NCBI GenBank assembly: GCA_027365225.1
Contig: DAHXNV010000014.1
Location: 1-56,233 of the forward strand
Length of the DNA: 56,233 bases
DNA from: Gammaproteobacteria bacterium
GTDB taxonomy: Bacteria; Pseudomonadota; Gammaproteobacteria; Steroidobacterales; Steroidobacteraceae
Direction: 5' to 3'
Shown: positions 26,124 through 34,832 of the stretch, in pieces
How the letters are laid out: each line of letters starts with the position of its first letter
Position numbering within the stretch: the stretch's first letter is position 1
Translations under genes and position numbers: made by a program
The notes under the pieces: model-generated
What the model saw: only the letters and a program-made list of their open reading frames with translations
Database searches by the model: none
Told to the model about the DNA's origin: nothing

Positions 26124-27389
26124 TCAGCCGGCCACCGACCTCGCCTTCAGGCTCCACAGCTGCCCCAGACGCACCAGCGTCGGGTTGCCCTGGACTTGGG
26201 CGAAGTCGTGCAGCGCGACGGCCCGATTGCCGGCGGCAAGCTCGGCGATACCCAGCAGCAGATGCGCTTCCGCGGGCCGCTTCAGCCCACCCTTGGCGAT
26301 GCCTTCCTGGTACAGCTTGATCGCCTGCGGGTATTCCTTGTATCCGTAGTAGGCCAGTCCGACCCGGATATCCGAGTTGCCCGTGGACTGCTCATTGGCC
26401 AGCACCGCGGTGTGCGCGAGCGAGGCGAACGACGCGGCCGTAGAGTGCTTCTCGGCGTCCTGCAGAATGCGCTCGGCCTTGGCCTTATTATTGGCGCTGG
26501 TGAACACACCGTCCTTCAGCGCCGTCTTGAGGACCGTCTCGGCTTCTCCCGGCGTACCGGCCTCGATCGCGAGTTCCGCATAGCTGATGAACTCGTGCGG
26601 CTCCTTCATCACGCCGACGGCGAACGCCAGGCGATACGCCTCGAGCAGATTCGCATTGCTCTTGACCGTCTTGAACGTGCGGTACAGCAGGTACTGCCAG
26701 TACTGGCGCTGCGGATAGTAGACGACCAGCTGCTCGAGCGAATTGAGCAGACAGGCCTGGTCGTGCAGCTTTTGACAGGAACTCTCGATCAGCTGCAGCT
26801 GATGCAGGGTGGGCTTGCCACCGGCCTTGATCTCCCCGGCCACCCGTTGCTTCACGAAGGCGATCGTGCCCCGCCAATCCCCGAGCAGATAGTAGGCCTG
26901 GGCCACCAGCGTGCCCAGCTGCGCCTCGGTGGCGTAGCCCTTGTTCAGGGCCTCGGTGCTGTACTTGATGGCCTGGTGATAATGGTGCAGCTGATAGTTG
27001 AGCTGCGCCAGCGCCACGACGAAGCTGCGGACATTGGCCGGCGTCTCGTACGGGTCCTTCAGCAGCGCCTCAAGCCGCGCCGGAAGTTTCGCGTCCTGAT
27101 TCGATTTCTCGTACGCGAACACGTACAGCTGGTTGCGGACGTGCTGCGCGTAGGGACTCGCCTCCAGCTCCTTATTGCCCGCCATGGCATTGAGCTTGGC
27201 GATGCCCAGGGCATACTGACCCTTCTGGATGGCGACCTGCGCGGCCTTGAGCTGCAGCGCGATACCGCGCTTCATGGCCTGCGAGGGCCCCTTGGTCGCG
27301 GCATGCGCCGCCGGCGCCGCGATCATCCCCGCGCCACACACCAACAGAGCACCCAGCGCGGCCGTGACCGCGATCCCCTTGAATTTCAT
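26124..27389 (-). CDS. Periplasmic tetratricopeptide-type repeat protein of the tonB-exbBD operon
   Basis: About 421 residues from the ATG at 27389, chosen because it gives a clean Sec signal peptide (MKFKG, hydrophobic core, APAAHA cleavage near residue 30). Upstream ATGs at 27404 and 27428 are possible, the last overlapping the exbD stop. The mature protein is helical with TPR-like repeats (for example KGQYALGIAKLNAM, YLLGDWRGTIAFVKQR, YYGYKEYPQAIKLYQEGIAKGG). No catalytic motif is seen. Its position after tonB-exbB-exbD-exbD suggests a periplasmic scaffold for TonB-dependent transport, but the substrate is unknown. Confidence 0.75.
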   Translation of the reverse strand: MKFKGIAVTAALGALLVCGAGMIAAPAAHAATKGPSQAMKRGIALQLKAAQVAIQKGQYALGIAKLNAMAGNKELEASPYAQHVRNQLYVFAYEKSNQDAKLPARLEALLKDPYETPANVRSFVVALAQLNYQLHHYHQAIKYSTEALNKGYATEAQLGTLVAQAYYLLGDWRGTIAFVKQRVAGEIKAGGKPTLHQLQLIESSCQKLHDQACLLNSLEQLVVYYPQRQYWQYLLYRTFKTVKSNANLLEAYRLAFAVGVMKEPHEFISYAELAIEAGTPGEAETVLKTALKDGVFTSANNKAKAERILQDAEKHSTAASFASLAHTAVLANEQSTGNSDIRVGLAYYGYKEYPQAIKLYQEGIAKGGLKRPAEAHLLLGIAELAAGNRAVALHDFAQVQGNPTLVRLGQLWSLKARSVAG

Positions 27390-27424
27390 GAATCTGTCTC
27401 GCATAGCGGTTTGTATTACGGGCA

Positions 27425-27841
27425 TCATTGTGAGAATTCGGAGGTGTTGACGAAGCCGATCTTGGTCATGTGATTGCGCTGGGCGGCCGCCAGCACCTTC
27501 AAGACGACGCTGTACTTGGACATGCCGTCTGGACTGAGATGAATCTCAGGCTGGGGGTTCTTCTGCGCCTCGCTTTGAAAATACCCATCGAGCACCTGCA
27601 TGTTCGGCACCACCGTGCCGTTCCAGGTGATCGTGCCGTCGAATTCGATGGCCAGATTGATCACCTGCGGCGGAGTCTTCGGCGGCTGATGCTGCCGCTG
27701 CGGCAGGTCGATCTTGGTCGTATGCGTCATGATCGGCAGCGTGACGATCAAAGTCACCAGCAGCACGAGCATCACGTCGATCAACGGCGTGGTGTTGATC
27801 TCGATCATCGGGCCATCGCCGGACCCAAGCGACATAGCCAT
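27425..27841 (-). CDS. exbD: Biopolymer transport protein ExbD (second copy)
   Basis: 138 residues. One membrane helix at about 20-42 follows the conserved IEINTTPLIDVMLVLLVTLIV, with the essential Asp in PLIDVML. The periplasmic part (45-138) is the ExbD peptidoglycan/TonB-interacting domain. It is encoded 48 bp after the first exbD, and the two proteins are clearly diverged outside the helix, so they may form a mixed ExbD dimer or serve different partners (inference). Confidence 0.93.
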   Translation of the reverse strand: MAMSLGSGDGPMIEINTTPLIDVMLVLLVTLIVTLPIMTHTTKIDLPQRQHQPPKTPPQVINLAIEFDGTITWNGTVVPNMQVLDGYFQSEAQKNPQPEIHLSPDGMSKYSVVLKVLAAAQRNHMTKIGFVNTSEFSQ

Positions 27842-27889
27842 GGATTCAATACTCCTCGGACGCTCGGCGGCGTCCGTACAGAATGACCA

Positions 27890-28327
27890 TCAGCGCGCTC
27901 CGAGCTCTTTGGCGCTCGGCTCGCTGATGAAGTCGACCTTCACCATGCCGCCGCGCTGCAGCTCATACATCACGTGCCCGATGTAGCGGTAGTCCGAATT
28001 GCGGTCGCCGCGGATCTTCACCGCCGGCTGCGGCACTTCCACCGCCACCTGCTCGATCTTCTGCAACAGTCGCCTGCTGCTCGGCACCAGTTCCGTACCC
28101 CAGTAGATCGAGCCGTTGCGCGTCACCGAGATGGTGATGTCGTGCGGCTTGGTCACCGTCGGGATGTTGTTCGCATGCGGCAGCTTCACCTTGACGTGCT
28201 GGGTGATCACGGGAATCGTGATGAGGAAGATGATCAGCAACACCAACATGACGTCCACCAGCGGCGTCGTATTGATGGTGGCCATCACGCTCGGCTCGCC
28301 CGAGTCGCCTCCGACATTCATCGCCAT
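27890..28327 (-). CDS. exbD: Biopolymer transport protein ExbD (first copy)
   Basis: 145 residues, with MATINTTPLVDVMLVLLIIFLITIP carrying the proton-path Asp, then a periplasmic domain with PAVKIRGDRNSDYRYIGHVMYELQRGG. It works with ExbB to energise TonB with the proton motive force. It is separated from exbB by 88 bp holding a strong hairpin. Confidence 0.95.
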   Translation of the reverse strand: MAMNVGGDSGEPSVMATINTTPLVDVMLVLLIIFLITIPVITQHVKVKLPHANNIPTVTKPHDITISVTRNGSIYWGTELVPSSRRLLQKIEQVAVEVPQPAVKIRGDRNSDYRYIGHVMYELQRGGMVKVDFISEPSAKELGAR

Positions 28328-28350
28328 TTTCGACAGCTCCTCACATCAAA

Positions 28351-28376
28351 CGTGCCCCGCGTCACCGCGGGGCACG
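28351..28376 (-). promoter_or_regulatory. Perfect 11-bp hairpin between exbB and exbD
   Basis: CGTGCCCCGCG and CGCGGGGCACG are exact complements around a 4-nt loop; on the transcribed strand only TTT follows. It lies between two genes of one operon. It could be a partial terminator or an mRNA-stabilising stem that lets ExbB be made in excess over ExbD (inference from the stem and from the known ExbB excess in the complex). Confidence 0.6.
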
Positions 28377-28415
28377 CGCGCGCATCCGAGATCTCTGTTC
28401 AAGAAAGCGCAACGC

Positions 28416-29162
28416 TCACTTGCGCCCGGTGCCCGCCGGCGCCGCCGGTGCCGGCCGCGCCGCGGCGCTCTCCGCGCTCTCCATCCGCGCCCCGCCCACC
28501 AGGTAGGCGTGAAGATCGCTGGCGAAGTTGCGCAGCGCATCCTGCAGCGCCTTGTTGCGTCCGAGCAGCCAGTTGTAGCCCCACACCGCGGGCACGGCCG
28601 CCGCCAGACCGAGCGCGGTCATGATCAACGCCTCGCCGACCGGACCGGCGACCTTGTCGATGCTCGCCTGGCCGGCCAGACCGATGGCGATCAGGGCGCT
28701 CAACACGCCCCACACCGTGCCGAACAGTCCCACGAACGGCGCCGAAGAGCCGACCGTGGCCAGCAGTCCGAGGCCCTTGGACATGTTGTTGCTCGCCTGC
28801 TCGACCGAGCGCTGCAGCGACATCGTGATCCACTCGTTCAAGTCGATCCGGTCGGTCAGCCGCCCGTCGTGATGGGTCATCGCCCGCAGCCCGTCCTCGG
28901 CAATGGCGCGAAACTCGTTGCCCTTCTTCAGCTTCTCCACGCCTTCCTTGATCGAGGCGGCCTGCCAGAACTTCTTCTCGGCCTCGCGCGCGGACTTCTT
29001 CAGCCTGTGCTGATCCCACACCTTGGTGAAGATCACGTACCAAGTGGCGAGCGACATCGCCAGCAGCAGGATCATCACGAAACGGTCGATCAGACCGCCT
29101 CGGTTCCACAGGCCCGAGAGGCCGTATGGGTTGTTAACGGATGCGATAGCTTGCGTAGCCAT
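28416..29162 (-). CDS. exbB: Biopolymer transport protein ExbB (MotA/TolQ family)
   Basis: 248 residues. Three membrane segments: about 22-45 (FVMILLLAMSLATWYVIF), about 130-155 (GLLATVGSSAPFVGLFGTVWGV) and about 170-200 (EALIMTALGLAAAVPAVWGYNW). The conserved GLFGTVWG and the TALGLAAAVPA helix are typical of ExbB/TolQ proton channels. A long N-terminal periplasmic extension is absent. It follows tonB by 75 bp. The C-terminal Ala/Pro-rich tail is low complexity. Confidence 0.95.
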   Translation of the reverse strand: MATQAIASVNNPYGLSGLWNRGGLIDRFVMILLLAMSLATWYVIFTKVWDQHRLKKSAREAEKKFWQAASIKEGVEKLKKGNEFRAIAEDGLRAMTHHDGRLTDRIDLNEWITMSLQRSVEQASNNMSKGLGLLATVGSSAPFVGLFGTVWGVLSALIAIGLAGQASIDKVAGPVGEALIMTALGLAAAVPAVWGYNWLLGRNKALQDALRNFASDLHAYLVGGARMESAESAAARPAPAAPAGTGRK

Positions 29163-29237
29163 AGATTTCCTCAGATCACAAGATCACAAAATAACCGCGA
29201 TGCGGGGCGGAGATTGTAGTGGATGGAAACACGTTCA

Positions 29238-29873
29238 TCAGAAGTCAGAGAGCCGGAACTTGATCGGCAGCTGAGCACAGGAATCGATCGGCACACCGTT
29301 GCGCTTCTCCGGTATCCAGTGTCCGGAAGTGGCCCTGGCATAACGCAACGCGGCGCGATCCAGACGCGGACTGCCCGAGGAGCGCATGAGGCGCGGCGCG
29401 CTCGTGAGCCGCCCGTTCGGTCCGATGCAGATCTGAACCGTGGCCGTCCCCTGCTCGCCCAGGCGACGCGAGGACTCCGGATAGTAGCTCTGCGTGTTCG
29501 GGAAACCCCGTCCGGCCATCGGCGGCGAAAAGACCGCGGGCGGCGCCGGCGGCGGCGCCGGTGGCGCGCTCACCACGTGCTTGGTCACCGTAATGGCATG
29601 GCTCTGGGCGGCCGGCACATTGATGCGAATGAGCGACGGCGGCACCTGCACCTGCTGCTGCACCAGCTGCGGCGGCGGCGGCGGCGGCGGCGGAAGATGC
29701 TTGCGCACCTGACGCACGATCTGCGTCTGGATCGGCGGCGCGGCCAGTTTGATTGCCTTTTGCATCAGCCCCGTGGCCAACGCGTAAAGGATCAATACGT
29801 GCAGCGCGATGATGCCGATCAGTACGGCCGTGCGCCGGGTGAAGAACTGCGTGTCTTGTACGTAAGCACTCAT
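29238..29873 (-). CDS. tonB: Energy transducer TonB
   Basis: 211 residues. The N-terminal anchor is at about 15-36 (AVLIGIIALHVLILYALATGL); a proline spacer follows (HLPPPPPPPPQLV, APPAPPPAPPA). The C-terminal domain has GTATVQICIGPNGRL, LDRAALRYARATSGHWIPE and ends in PIKFRLSDF. It spans the periplasm to power outer-membrane receptors. It is first in the tonB-exbB-exbD-exbD run; no receptor gene is adjacent. Confidence 0.94.
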   Translation of the reverse strand: MSAYVQDTQFFTRRTAVLIGIIALHVLILYALATGLMQKAIKLAAPPIQTQIVRQVRKHLPPPPPPPPQLVQQQVQVPPSLIRINVPAAQSHAITVTKHVVSAPPAPPPAPPAVFSPPMAGRGFPNTQSYYPESSRRLGEQGTATVQICIGPNGRLTSAPRLMRSSGSPRLDRAALRYARATSGHWIPEKRNGVPIDSCAQLPIKFRLSDF

Positions 29874-30235
29874 GTCTAATTGCAGAGGCGTCGCTGTTGC
29901 CTGTCTTAAAAAACCGAACCGAGACGATCACGGCCGAAGGTAGCGGGCTTCCTGCCCAGCCGCAATCCGCTCAATCCGGACCGGAGCTGGCCGGCGTCGC
30001 ATCCGCCGGATGGTTCAAACTGTAGTCCACGCCCGGGCTCTGCTGCGAGGCCGGCACGCGCGTGACTCACTCCCCCTGTCAGAATCTGTTCCACGGCGAC
30101 CGAAGGGCGGGTTGCCAAGCGCACGCCATGCGCATCCACGATGCAGGTACGAACTGTAACCGTTGCCTGTCGCGCTGACAACTGCAAGTGGCCCGCGCTG
30201 AGTGCGATGGGGTGGATCTCCATCAGTGCCATGCC
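29874..30235. other. 362-bp gap between ilvD and tonB
   Basis: It should contain the tonB promoter (minus strand), but no convincing sigma-70 pair or Fur-like box was found. A 108-codon open frame (29906-30232, minus) begins 4 bp after ilvD. Its first part (MEIHPIALSAGHLQLSARQ) reads like a protein and GAGG lies near a second ATG at 30223, but the rest is unremarkable, so it is left uncalled. Confidence 0.4.
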
Positions 30236-31945
30236 TCAGCGCGAGCTCGGACGGGGCGAACTGGCGCCCGTCACCGCGCCCCGCGAGGCGCTGCCGACCA
30301 GCTGCGCGTACTTGGCCAGTACGCCCTCCGGGGGCGCCTTGCGCGGCTTCCATGCGGCACGGCGGCGGCGAAGCTCCGCGGCCGCAAGGTCGACGTTGAT
30401 TTCCCTGCGCACCGCGTCGATGGTGATCGCATCGCCGGTGCGCAGCAGCCCGATGGGCCCGGCATTGGCCGCCTCCGGCGCGACGTGCCCGACGACGAAG
30501 CCGTGGCTGCCCCCGGAGAAGCGCCCATCGGTGATCAACGCCACCTGACCGTTCAGACCCCGGCCGACGATCGCGCCGGTGGGACCGAGCATCTCGCGCA
30601 TTCCGGGCCCACCCCGGGGTCCCTCGTTGCGGATCACGACCACCTCGCCCGCCCGCACGCGGCCCGCGAGAATCGCCTCGGTCGCCGCCTCCTCGCCCTC
30701 GAACACGCGGGCTCGGCCGCTGAAACGCTCCCCTTCCTGGCCGGTGATCTTGGCCACGGCGCCCTCGGGGGCGAGGTTGCCGTACAGCACCACCAGATGA
30801 CTGTCCTTGCGCAGCGGCGCGGTGAGCGGGCGCACCATGTCCTGCCCAGGGGGATACGCGGGCGCGCCCGCCAGATTCTCCTCGAGCGTCTGGCCGGTAA
30901 CCGTCAGGCACTCCCCATGCAGCAAGCCGCCCTCGAGCAGCAGCTTCATCAGCGGTTGAATGCCCCCGATCGCCACCAGCTCGGACATCAGGTACCGACC
31001 GCTCGGCTTCAGATCCGCCAGCACCGGTACCCGGCGCCCGATGCGGGTGAAATCATCCAATGCCAACCGCACGCGCGCCTCGTGCGCGATTGCCAGCAGA
31101 TGCAGCACCGCATTGGTCGAGCCGCCCAGGGCGATCGCCACCGTGATGGCATTCTCGAACGCCTTGCGCGTCAGGATATCGCGCGGCTTGAGGCCAGTGC
31201 CGATCAGGCGCATCACCGCTTCCCCGGCGCGGCGGCAGTCGCTGATCTTCGCCTCGCTCACGGCATCCTGCGCCGAGCTGCCCGGGAGCGAGAGGCCGAG
31301 CGCCTCGATGGCCGAGGCCATCGTATTGGCCGTGTACATGCCCCCGCAGCTGCCCGGCCCCGGAATCGCCGTGCGCTCGACCTCGAGCAGCTCCTCGGCG
31401 GAGATCTTGCCCGCCGCGCGCGCCCCGACCGCCTCGAACACGGCCACGATGTCGCGCCGCTGCGCGCCGGGGCGGATGGTGCCGCCGTAGACGAACACGG
31501 CGGGACGGTTCAGGCGCGCCATGGCCATGGCGCAGCCCGGCATGTTCTTGTCGCAACCGCCGACGGCGACGAACCCATCGAAGCCCTCCGCCCCGACCAC
31601 CGCTTCGATCGAATCGGCGATCAGCTCGCGTGAGACCAGCGAGTAGCGCATCCCCGGGGAGCCCATGGAAATACCATCCGAGACCGTGATCGTGTTGAAC
31701 AGCACGCTCTTGCCGCCGGCCGCATCGGCGCCCGCGGCCGCCGCCCGCGCCAGCTCGGCGATGTGCATGTTGCACGGGGTGAGATCGGCCCAGGTCGAGG
31801 CGATGCCGACCTGCGGCTTGCCGAAATCAGCGTCCCGGAAACCGACCGCGCGCAGCATCGCCCGCGCCGGCGCCCGCCTGTCCCCGTCGACCACCGGGCG
31901 CGAGTAGGCGCGCGGATCGATCGTCTCGTTCTTCTTCACGGTCAT
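30236..31945 (-). CDS. ilvD: Dihydroxy-acid dehydratase
   Basis: 569 residues from the ATG at 31945 (GGAA 6 bp upstream, [15 protein letters not shown]). It catalyses the third common step of isoleucine/valine synthesis with an iron-sulphur cluster. Cluster cysteines are visible in [18 protein letters not shown] and [12 protein letters not shown]; also GGSTNAVLH and [15 protein letters not shown]. It is the shorter bacterial form (about 560-570). It lies 80 bp after the aminopeptidase gene and diverges from the ilvC-leu operon. No ilvBN is present in the window. Confidence 0.96.
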   Translation of the reverse strand: MTVKKNETIDPRAYSRPVVDGDRRAPARAMLRAVGFRDADFGKPQVGIASTWADLTPCNMHIAELARAAAAGADAAGGKSVLFNTITVSDGISMGSPGMRYSLVSRELIADSIEAVVGAEGFDGFVAVGGCDKNMPGCAMAMARLNRPAVFVYGGTIRPGAQRRDIVAVFEAVGARAAGKISAEELLEVERTAIPGPGSCGGMYTANTMASAIEALGLSLPGSSAQDAVSEAKISDCRRAGEAVMRLIGTGLKPRDILTRKAFENAITVAIALGGSTNAVLHLLAIAHEARVRLALDDFTRIGRRVPVLADLKPSGRYLMSELVAIGGIQPLMKLLLEGGLLHGECLTVTGQTLEENLAGAPAYPPGQDMVRPLTAPLRKDSHLVVLYGNLAPEGAVAKITGQEGERFSGRARVFEGEEAATEAILAGRVRAGEVVVIRNEGPRGGPGMREMLGPTGAIVGRGLNGQVALITDGRFSGGSHGFVVGHVAPEAANAGPIGLLRTGDAITIDAVRREINVDLAAAELRRRRAAWKPRKAPPEGVLAKYAQLVGSASRGAVTGASSPRPSSR

Positions 31946-32025
31946 CTGTCGTTCCGTAGTGTCGACCTTAGCATCGAGCAAAATCCCCATGCGCCGTGAC
32001 CGATGCGGCCCGGCGCGCGGTCCGA

Positions 32026-33429
32026 TCAGCCGAAACGCTCGCGCAGCAAACGATACAACGTCCGAACGCACTGCGCCTCGGCGCCAAGCGGACGCCCGGG
32101 TCTATCCTTAGCATTCCACGCATACATGTCAACATGCAACCAATCGGTCGTGGCGGCGACGAACCGCTGCAGAAACAGCGCGGCGATGATCGAGCCGGCG
32201 AATGGCGTCGATGCCACATTGCCGAGATCGGCAATTCTGCTCGCCAGATCCTCCTCGTAGCCTGCCCACAACGGCATCGGCCACAGCGGATCGCCCTCCA
32301 GCGCACCGATCTCGCACACGCGCTGCGCCCAATGCGCGGGCCGGGCGTAGACCGCCGGCAATTCCGGTCCAAGCGCGGTGCGCGCCGCGCCCGTGAGGGT
32401 CGCCAGATCGATCAGCAGCGCCGGGCGCTCCTCGTCCGCCGCGGCGAGCGCGTCGGCCAGCACCAGCCGGCCCTCGGCGTCGGTGTTGCCCACCTCCACC
32501 GTCAGCCCCTTGCGCGAGCGCAGCACATCGCCGGGTCGGTACGCACAGGCTCCCACACTGTTCTCCACGGCGGGTATCAATACGCGCAACTGCACTTGCG
32601 CATCGAGCCGCATCAGCAGATCGGCGAGCGCGAGCGCGCAGGCCGCCCCACCCATGTCCTTCTTCATCAGCAACATGGCCGGCGCGGACTTCAGGTCGAG
32701 GCCGCCGGTGTCGAAGCACACGCCCTTGCCGACCAGCGTGACGCGCGCCGCCTGCGCACGCCCCCAGCGCAGATCGATCAGCCGCGGCGCGCGCGCGCTG
32801 CCGGCGCCGACGGCCCGCAGCAGCGGGAAGCCGGCAAGGTCTGCACCCTCGAGCACCTGGCAGCGCGCCCCATGCTCGCGCGCGAGCGCCACTGCCGCCT
32901 CGGCCAACTCCGCGGGCCCGAGGTCGTTGGCCGGTGTGTTGATCAAATCGCGGGCGAGCGCGCTGGCGCGCGCCGCCGCACTCGCATAGACCAGGTCGGC
33001 CTGCGGCGGAGCGATCAAGGCCGCCAGCGGCTCAAAGCGCGCCCCGCCGCGGTAGCGTGTCATGCGGTAGCCGCCGAGCAGCCAGCCGAGCACGAACTGC
33101 GTCGCGGCATGCGGCCCGAGCGGCGTCGCCAGCCGCCACGGCAGCGCCGGCAGGCGCTCCGGGGCCCCGGCGGCTTCCCACGGACCGAGGTCCTCCACCG
33201 AGTCGAGCCCGCCCAGGCCGAGCACCGCACCCGCCACGCCCTGCTCCCCGGGCAGCGTCACGACCCGATGCCGCTCGGCGTGAAAGCCGTGCGCGCGCAC
33301 CCAATCGACCACCGCCGCGGGCTGCCCGGCGAGCCAGGGCTCGAGCTCCCCCTCGGTCAGCAGCCACAGCGGCCGGCTCTCGCCCGGATCTGCGCTCAGT
33401 AGCGTTTCATGCGACACGCCGCCGAGCAT
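32026..33429 (-). CDS. Leucyl aminopeptidase family protein (M17)
   Basis: 467 residues. M17 metallopeptidase signatures: the metal-binding lysine and aspartate in [21 protein letters not shown], and [14 protein letters not shown] with its bicarbonate-binding Arg. It is a cytosolic hexameric exopeptidase that frees N-terminal amino acids. The N-terminal 150 residues are divergent from E. coli PepA, closer to PepB-like members. The start codon is close to the divergent ilv promoter, so the two may share control. Confidence 0.93.
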   Translation of the reverse strand: MLGGVSHETLLSADPGESRPLWLLTEGELEPWLAGQPAAVVDWVRAHGFHAERHRVVTLPGEQGVAGAVLGLGGLDSVEDLGPWEAAGAPERLPALPWRLATPLGPHAATQFVLGWLLGGYRMTRYRGGARFEPLAALIAPPQADLVYASAAARASALARDLINTPANDLGPAELAEAAVALAREHGARCQVLEGADLAGFPLLRAVGAGSARAPRLIDLRWGRAQAARVTLVGKGVCFDTGGLDLKSAPAMLLMKKDMGGAACALALADLLMRLDAQVQLRVLIPAVENSVGACAYRPGDVLRSRKGLTVEVGNTDAEGRLVLADALAAADEERPALLIDLATLTGAARTALGPELPAVYARPAHWAQRVCEIGALEGDPLWPMPLWAGYEEDLASRIADLGNVASTPFAGSIIAALFLQRFVAATTDWLHVDMYAWNAKDRPGRPLGAEAQCVRTLYRLLRERFG

Positions 33430-33445
33430 AGCGCCTGCGCGCCAA

Positions 33446-33475
33446 TTGACAACAACGCACTGCTTGTGCTGACAT
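33446..33475 (+). promoter_or_regulatory. Promoter of the ilv-leu leader
   Basis: TTGACA (33446-33451, consensus -35) and TGACAT (33470-33475) with 18 bp between them, the latter preceded by TGC as an extended -10. Transcription would start near 33482, giving a leader of about 330 nt before ilvC that contains the leader peptide and attenuator. Confidence 0.6.
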
Positions 33476-33540
33476 CCCTCCCATCATCTCCACTTTGATC
33501 TCTCACCCTGGCACGAAGGCCCGTGGTACCCGCAGCACAC

Positions 33541-33660
33541 ATGACCCGAGTCGACCCGGCGCAGCGCGCACCGGGCGGGCGGCTCGCCCGACTGCCGGTA
33601 CTTCTGATCGGACTGCCGCTCCTTGCGGGCAGCCGGTGCGGGGTGCCCGTGGCCGCCTGA
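33541..33660 (+). CDS. Leader peptide of the ilvC-leu operon (attenuation control)
   Basis: 39 residues from ATG to TGA. Residues 18-28 read LPVLLIGLPLL: eight of eleven are leucine, valine or isoleucine, the hallmark of a branched-chain attenuation peptide. An in-frame GTG at 33523, with GAAGG just before it, is an alternative start. The Leu/Val/Ile codons end right before an antiterminator arm (33632-33644), so a ribosome stalled for lack of charged tRNA would leave that arm free. It is too short for routine gene calling and has no likely function as a protein. Confidence 0.8.
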   Translation: MTRVDPAQRAPGGRLARLPVLLIGLPLLAGSRCGVPVAA

Positions 33661-33734
33661 GGACCCTCAGGTAGGAGCGAGCGAAGACACCAAGAAACCC
33701 CGCACCGGCCCGAAGGGCCGCTGCGGGGTTTTTT
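33626..33734 (+). promoter_or_regulatory. Transcription attenuator: antiterminator and terminator pair before ilvC
   Basis: GCCGGTGCGGGGT (33632-33644) is exactly complementary, 13 bp, to ACCCCGCACCGGC (33697-33709), the 5' half of the terminator stem. A competing early hairpin, CGGGCA (33626-33631) with TGCCCG (33644-33649), would mask the antiterminator. A small stem CCTGAG/CTCAGG spans the leader stop codon. These are the standard alternatives of an amino-acid attenuator: stalling favours 33632-33644 with 33697-33709 (read-through), while completed translation leaves the terminator to form. Confidence 0.8.
33695..33734 (+). terminator. Rho-independent terminator of the ilv-leu leader
   Basis: AAACCCCGC pairs with GCGGGGTTT, enclosing CGGCCC-GAA-GGGCCG, followed by a run of six T (33729-33734). 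It is a strong intrinsic terminator 79 bp before the ilvC ATG, inside the leader, so it works as an attenuator rather than a gene end. Confidence 0.92.
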
Positions 33735-33812
33735 ATGCGTGTCACGGCATGGCGTGTCATGCCGCGACTGTGATGTGACATCCGGGCCGATGGGCCGATT
33801 TGGAGAATCGAG

Positions 33813-34808
33813 ATGAAGCTGTATTCGCACAAAGACGTCGACAAGAAGGCCCTGCGCGCGGCGCGCATCGCGGTCATGGGCTACGGCAGCCAGGGCCGCG
33901 CGCATGCGCTGAACCTCAAGGACAGCGGCTTTGACGTCGTGGTCGGCGCCCGCCGGGGCGGCCCGGGCTGGAAGAAAGCCAAGAAGGACGGGCTCGCGGT
34001 GGCCGAGCCGGCCCGCGCGGCCCGCGATGCGGACCTGGTGGCGATGCTGGTGCCGGACATGGCCCAGAAGTCGCTCTATCAGAGCATCGAGGCGCAGCTG
34101 AAGCCTGGCGCTACGCTGCTGTTCGCCCACGGTTTCAACATCCACTTCAAGCAGATCAAGCCGCGCAAGGATCTCGACGTGGTGCTCATCGCCCCGAAAG
34201 GCCCGGGCGATCTGGTCCGCCGGCAGTATCAGCAAGGCCGCGGCGTGCCGTGCCTGATCGCCGTGGCGCAGGATGCCACCGGCAAGGCGCATGCGCGCGC
34301 CCTCGCCTATGCGCACGGCATTGGCGGAACGCGCGGCGGGGTGCTCGAGACCACCTTCGCCGAGGAGACCGAGACGGATCTGTTCGGCGAGCAGGCGGTG
34401 CTCTGCGGCGGTGCGACCGAACTGGTGGTGCGTGGCTGGGAGACTCTGGTCGAGGCCGGCTACCAGCCCGAGGTCGCCTACTACGAGTGCCTGCACGAGC
34501 TGAAGCTGATCGTCGATCTGCTGCACGAGGGGGGCATCACCAAGATGCACCAGTTCATCAGCGAGACCGCTAAATACGGCGACTTGACGCGTGGCCCGCG
34601 CATCGTCGATGCGCGCATCAAGAAAGAGATGCGCAAGGTGCTGCAGGAGATCCAGGACGGCACGTTCGCCCGCCAGTGGATTCGCGAGAACGCCTCGGGC
34701 CGCAAGCGCTACGAGCAGCTGCTCAAGCGCGACATTCACCACCCGATCGAGAAGGTGGGCGCAGCGCTGCGCGCGCGCATGCCCTGGCTGAACGATCCGC
34801 GCGCCTGA
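33813..34808 (+). CDS. ilvC: Ketol-acid reductoisomerase (NADP+), class I
   Basis: 331 residues, the class I short form. The NADPH-binding [13 protein letters not shown] is at about 23-35; metal and substrate residues lie in [15 protein letters not shown] and [13 protein letters not shown]. It converts acetolactate or acetohydroxybutyrate to the dihydroxy acids used by IlvD, encoded divergently. GGAGA sits 7 bp before the ATG. It is first of six genes for valine, leucine and isoleucine behind the attenuator. Confidence 0.97.
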   Translation: MKLYSHKDVDKKALRAARIAVMGYGSQGRAHALNLKDSGFDVVVGARRGGPGWKKAKKDGLAVAEPARAARDADLVAMLVPDMAQKSLYQSIEAQLKPGATLLFAHGFNIHFKQIKPRKDLDVVLIAPKGPGDLVRRQYQQGRGVPCLIAVAQDATGKAHARALAYAHGIGGTRGGVLETTFAEETETDLFGEQAVLCGGATELVVRGWETLVEAGYQPEVAYYECLHELKLIVDLLHEGGITKMHQFISETAKYGDLTRGPRIVDARIKKEMRKVLQEIQDGTFARQWIRENASGRKRYEQLLKRDIHHPIEKVGAALRARMPWLNDPRA

Positions 34809-34832
34809 GCAATCCGAGCAGGAGAGCCACCC

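Noticed and set aside
29906-30232. A 108-codon ORF between ilvD and tonB
   Set aside because: No family, uneven composition and only a weak start; kept as a note in the gap entry.
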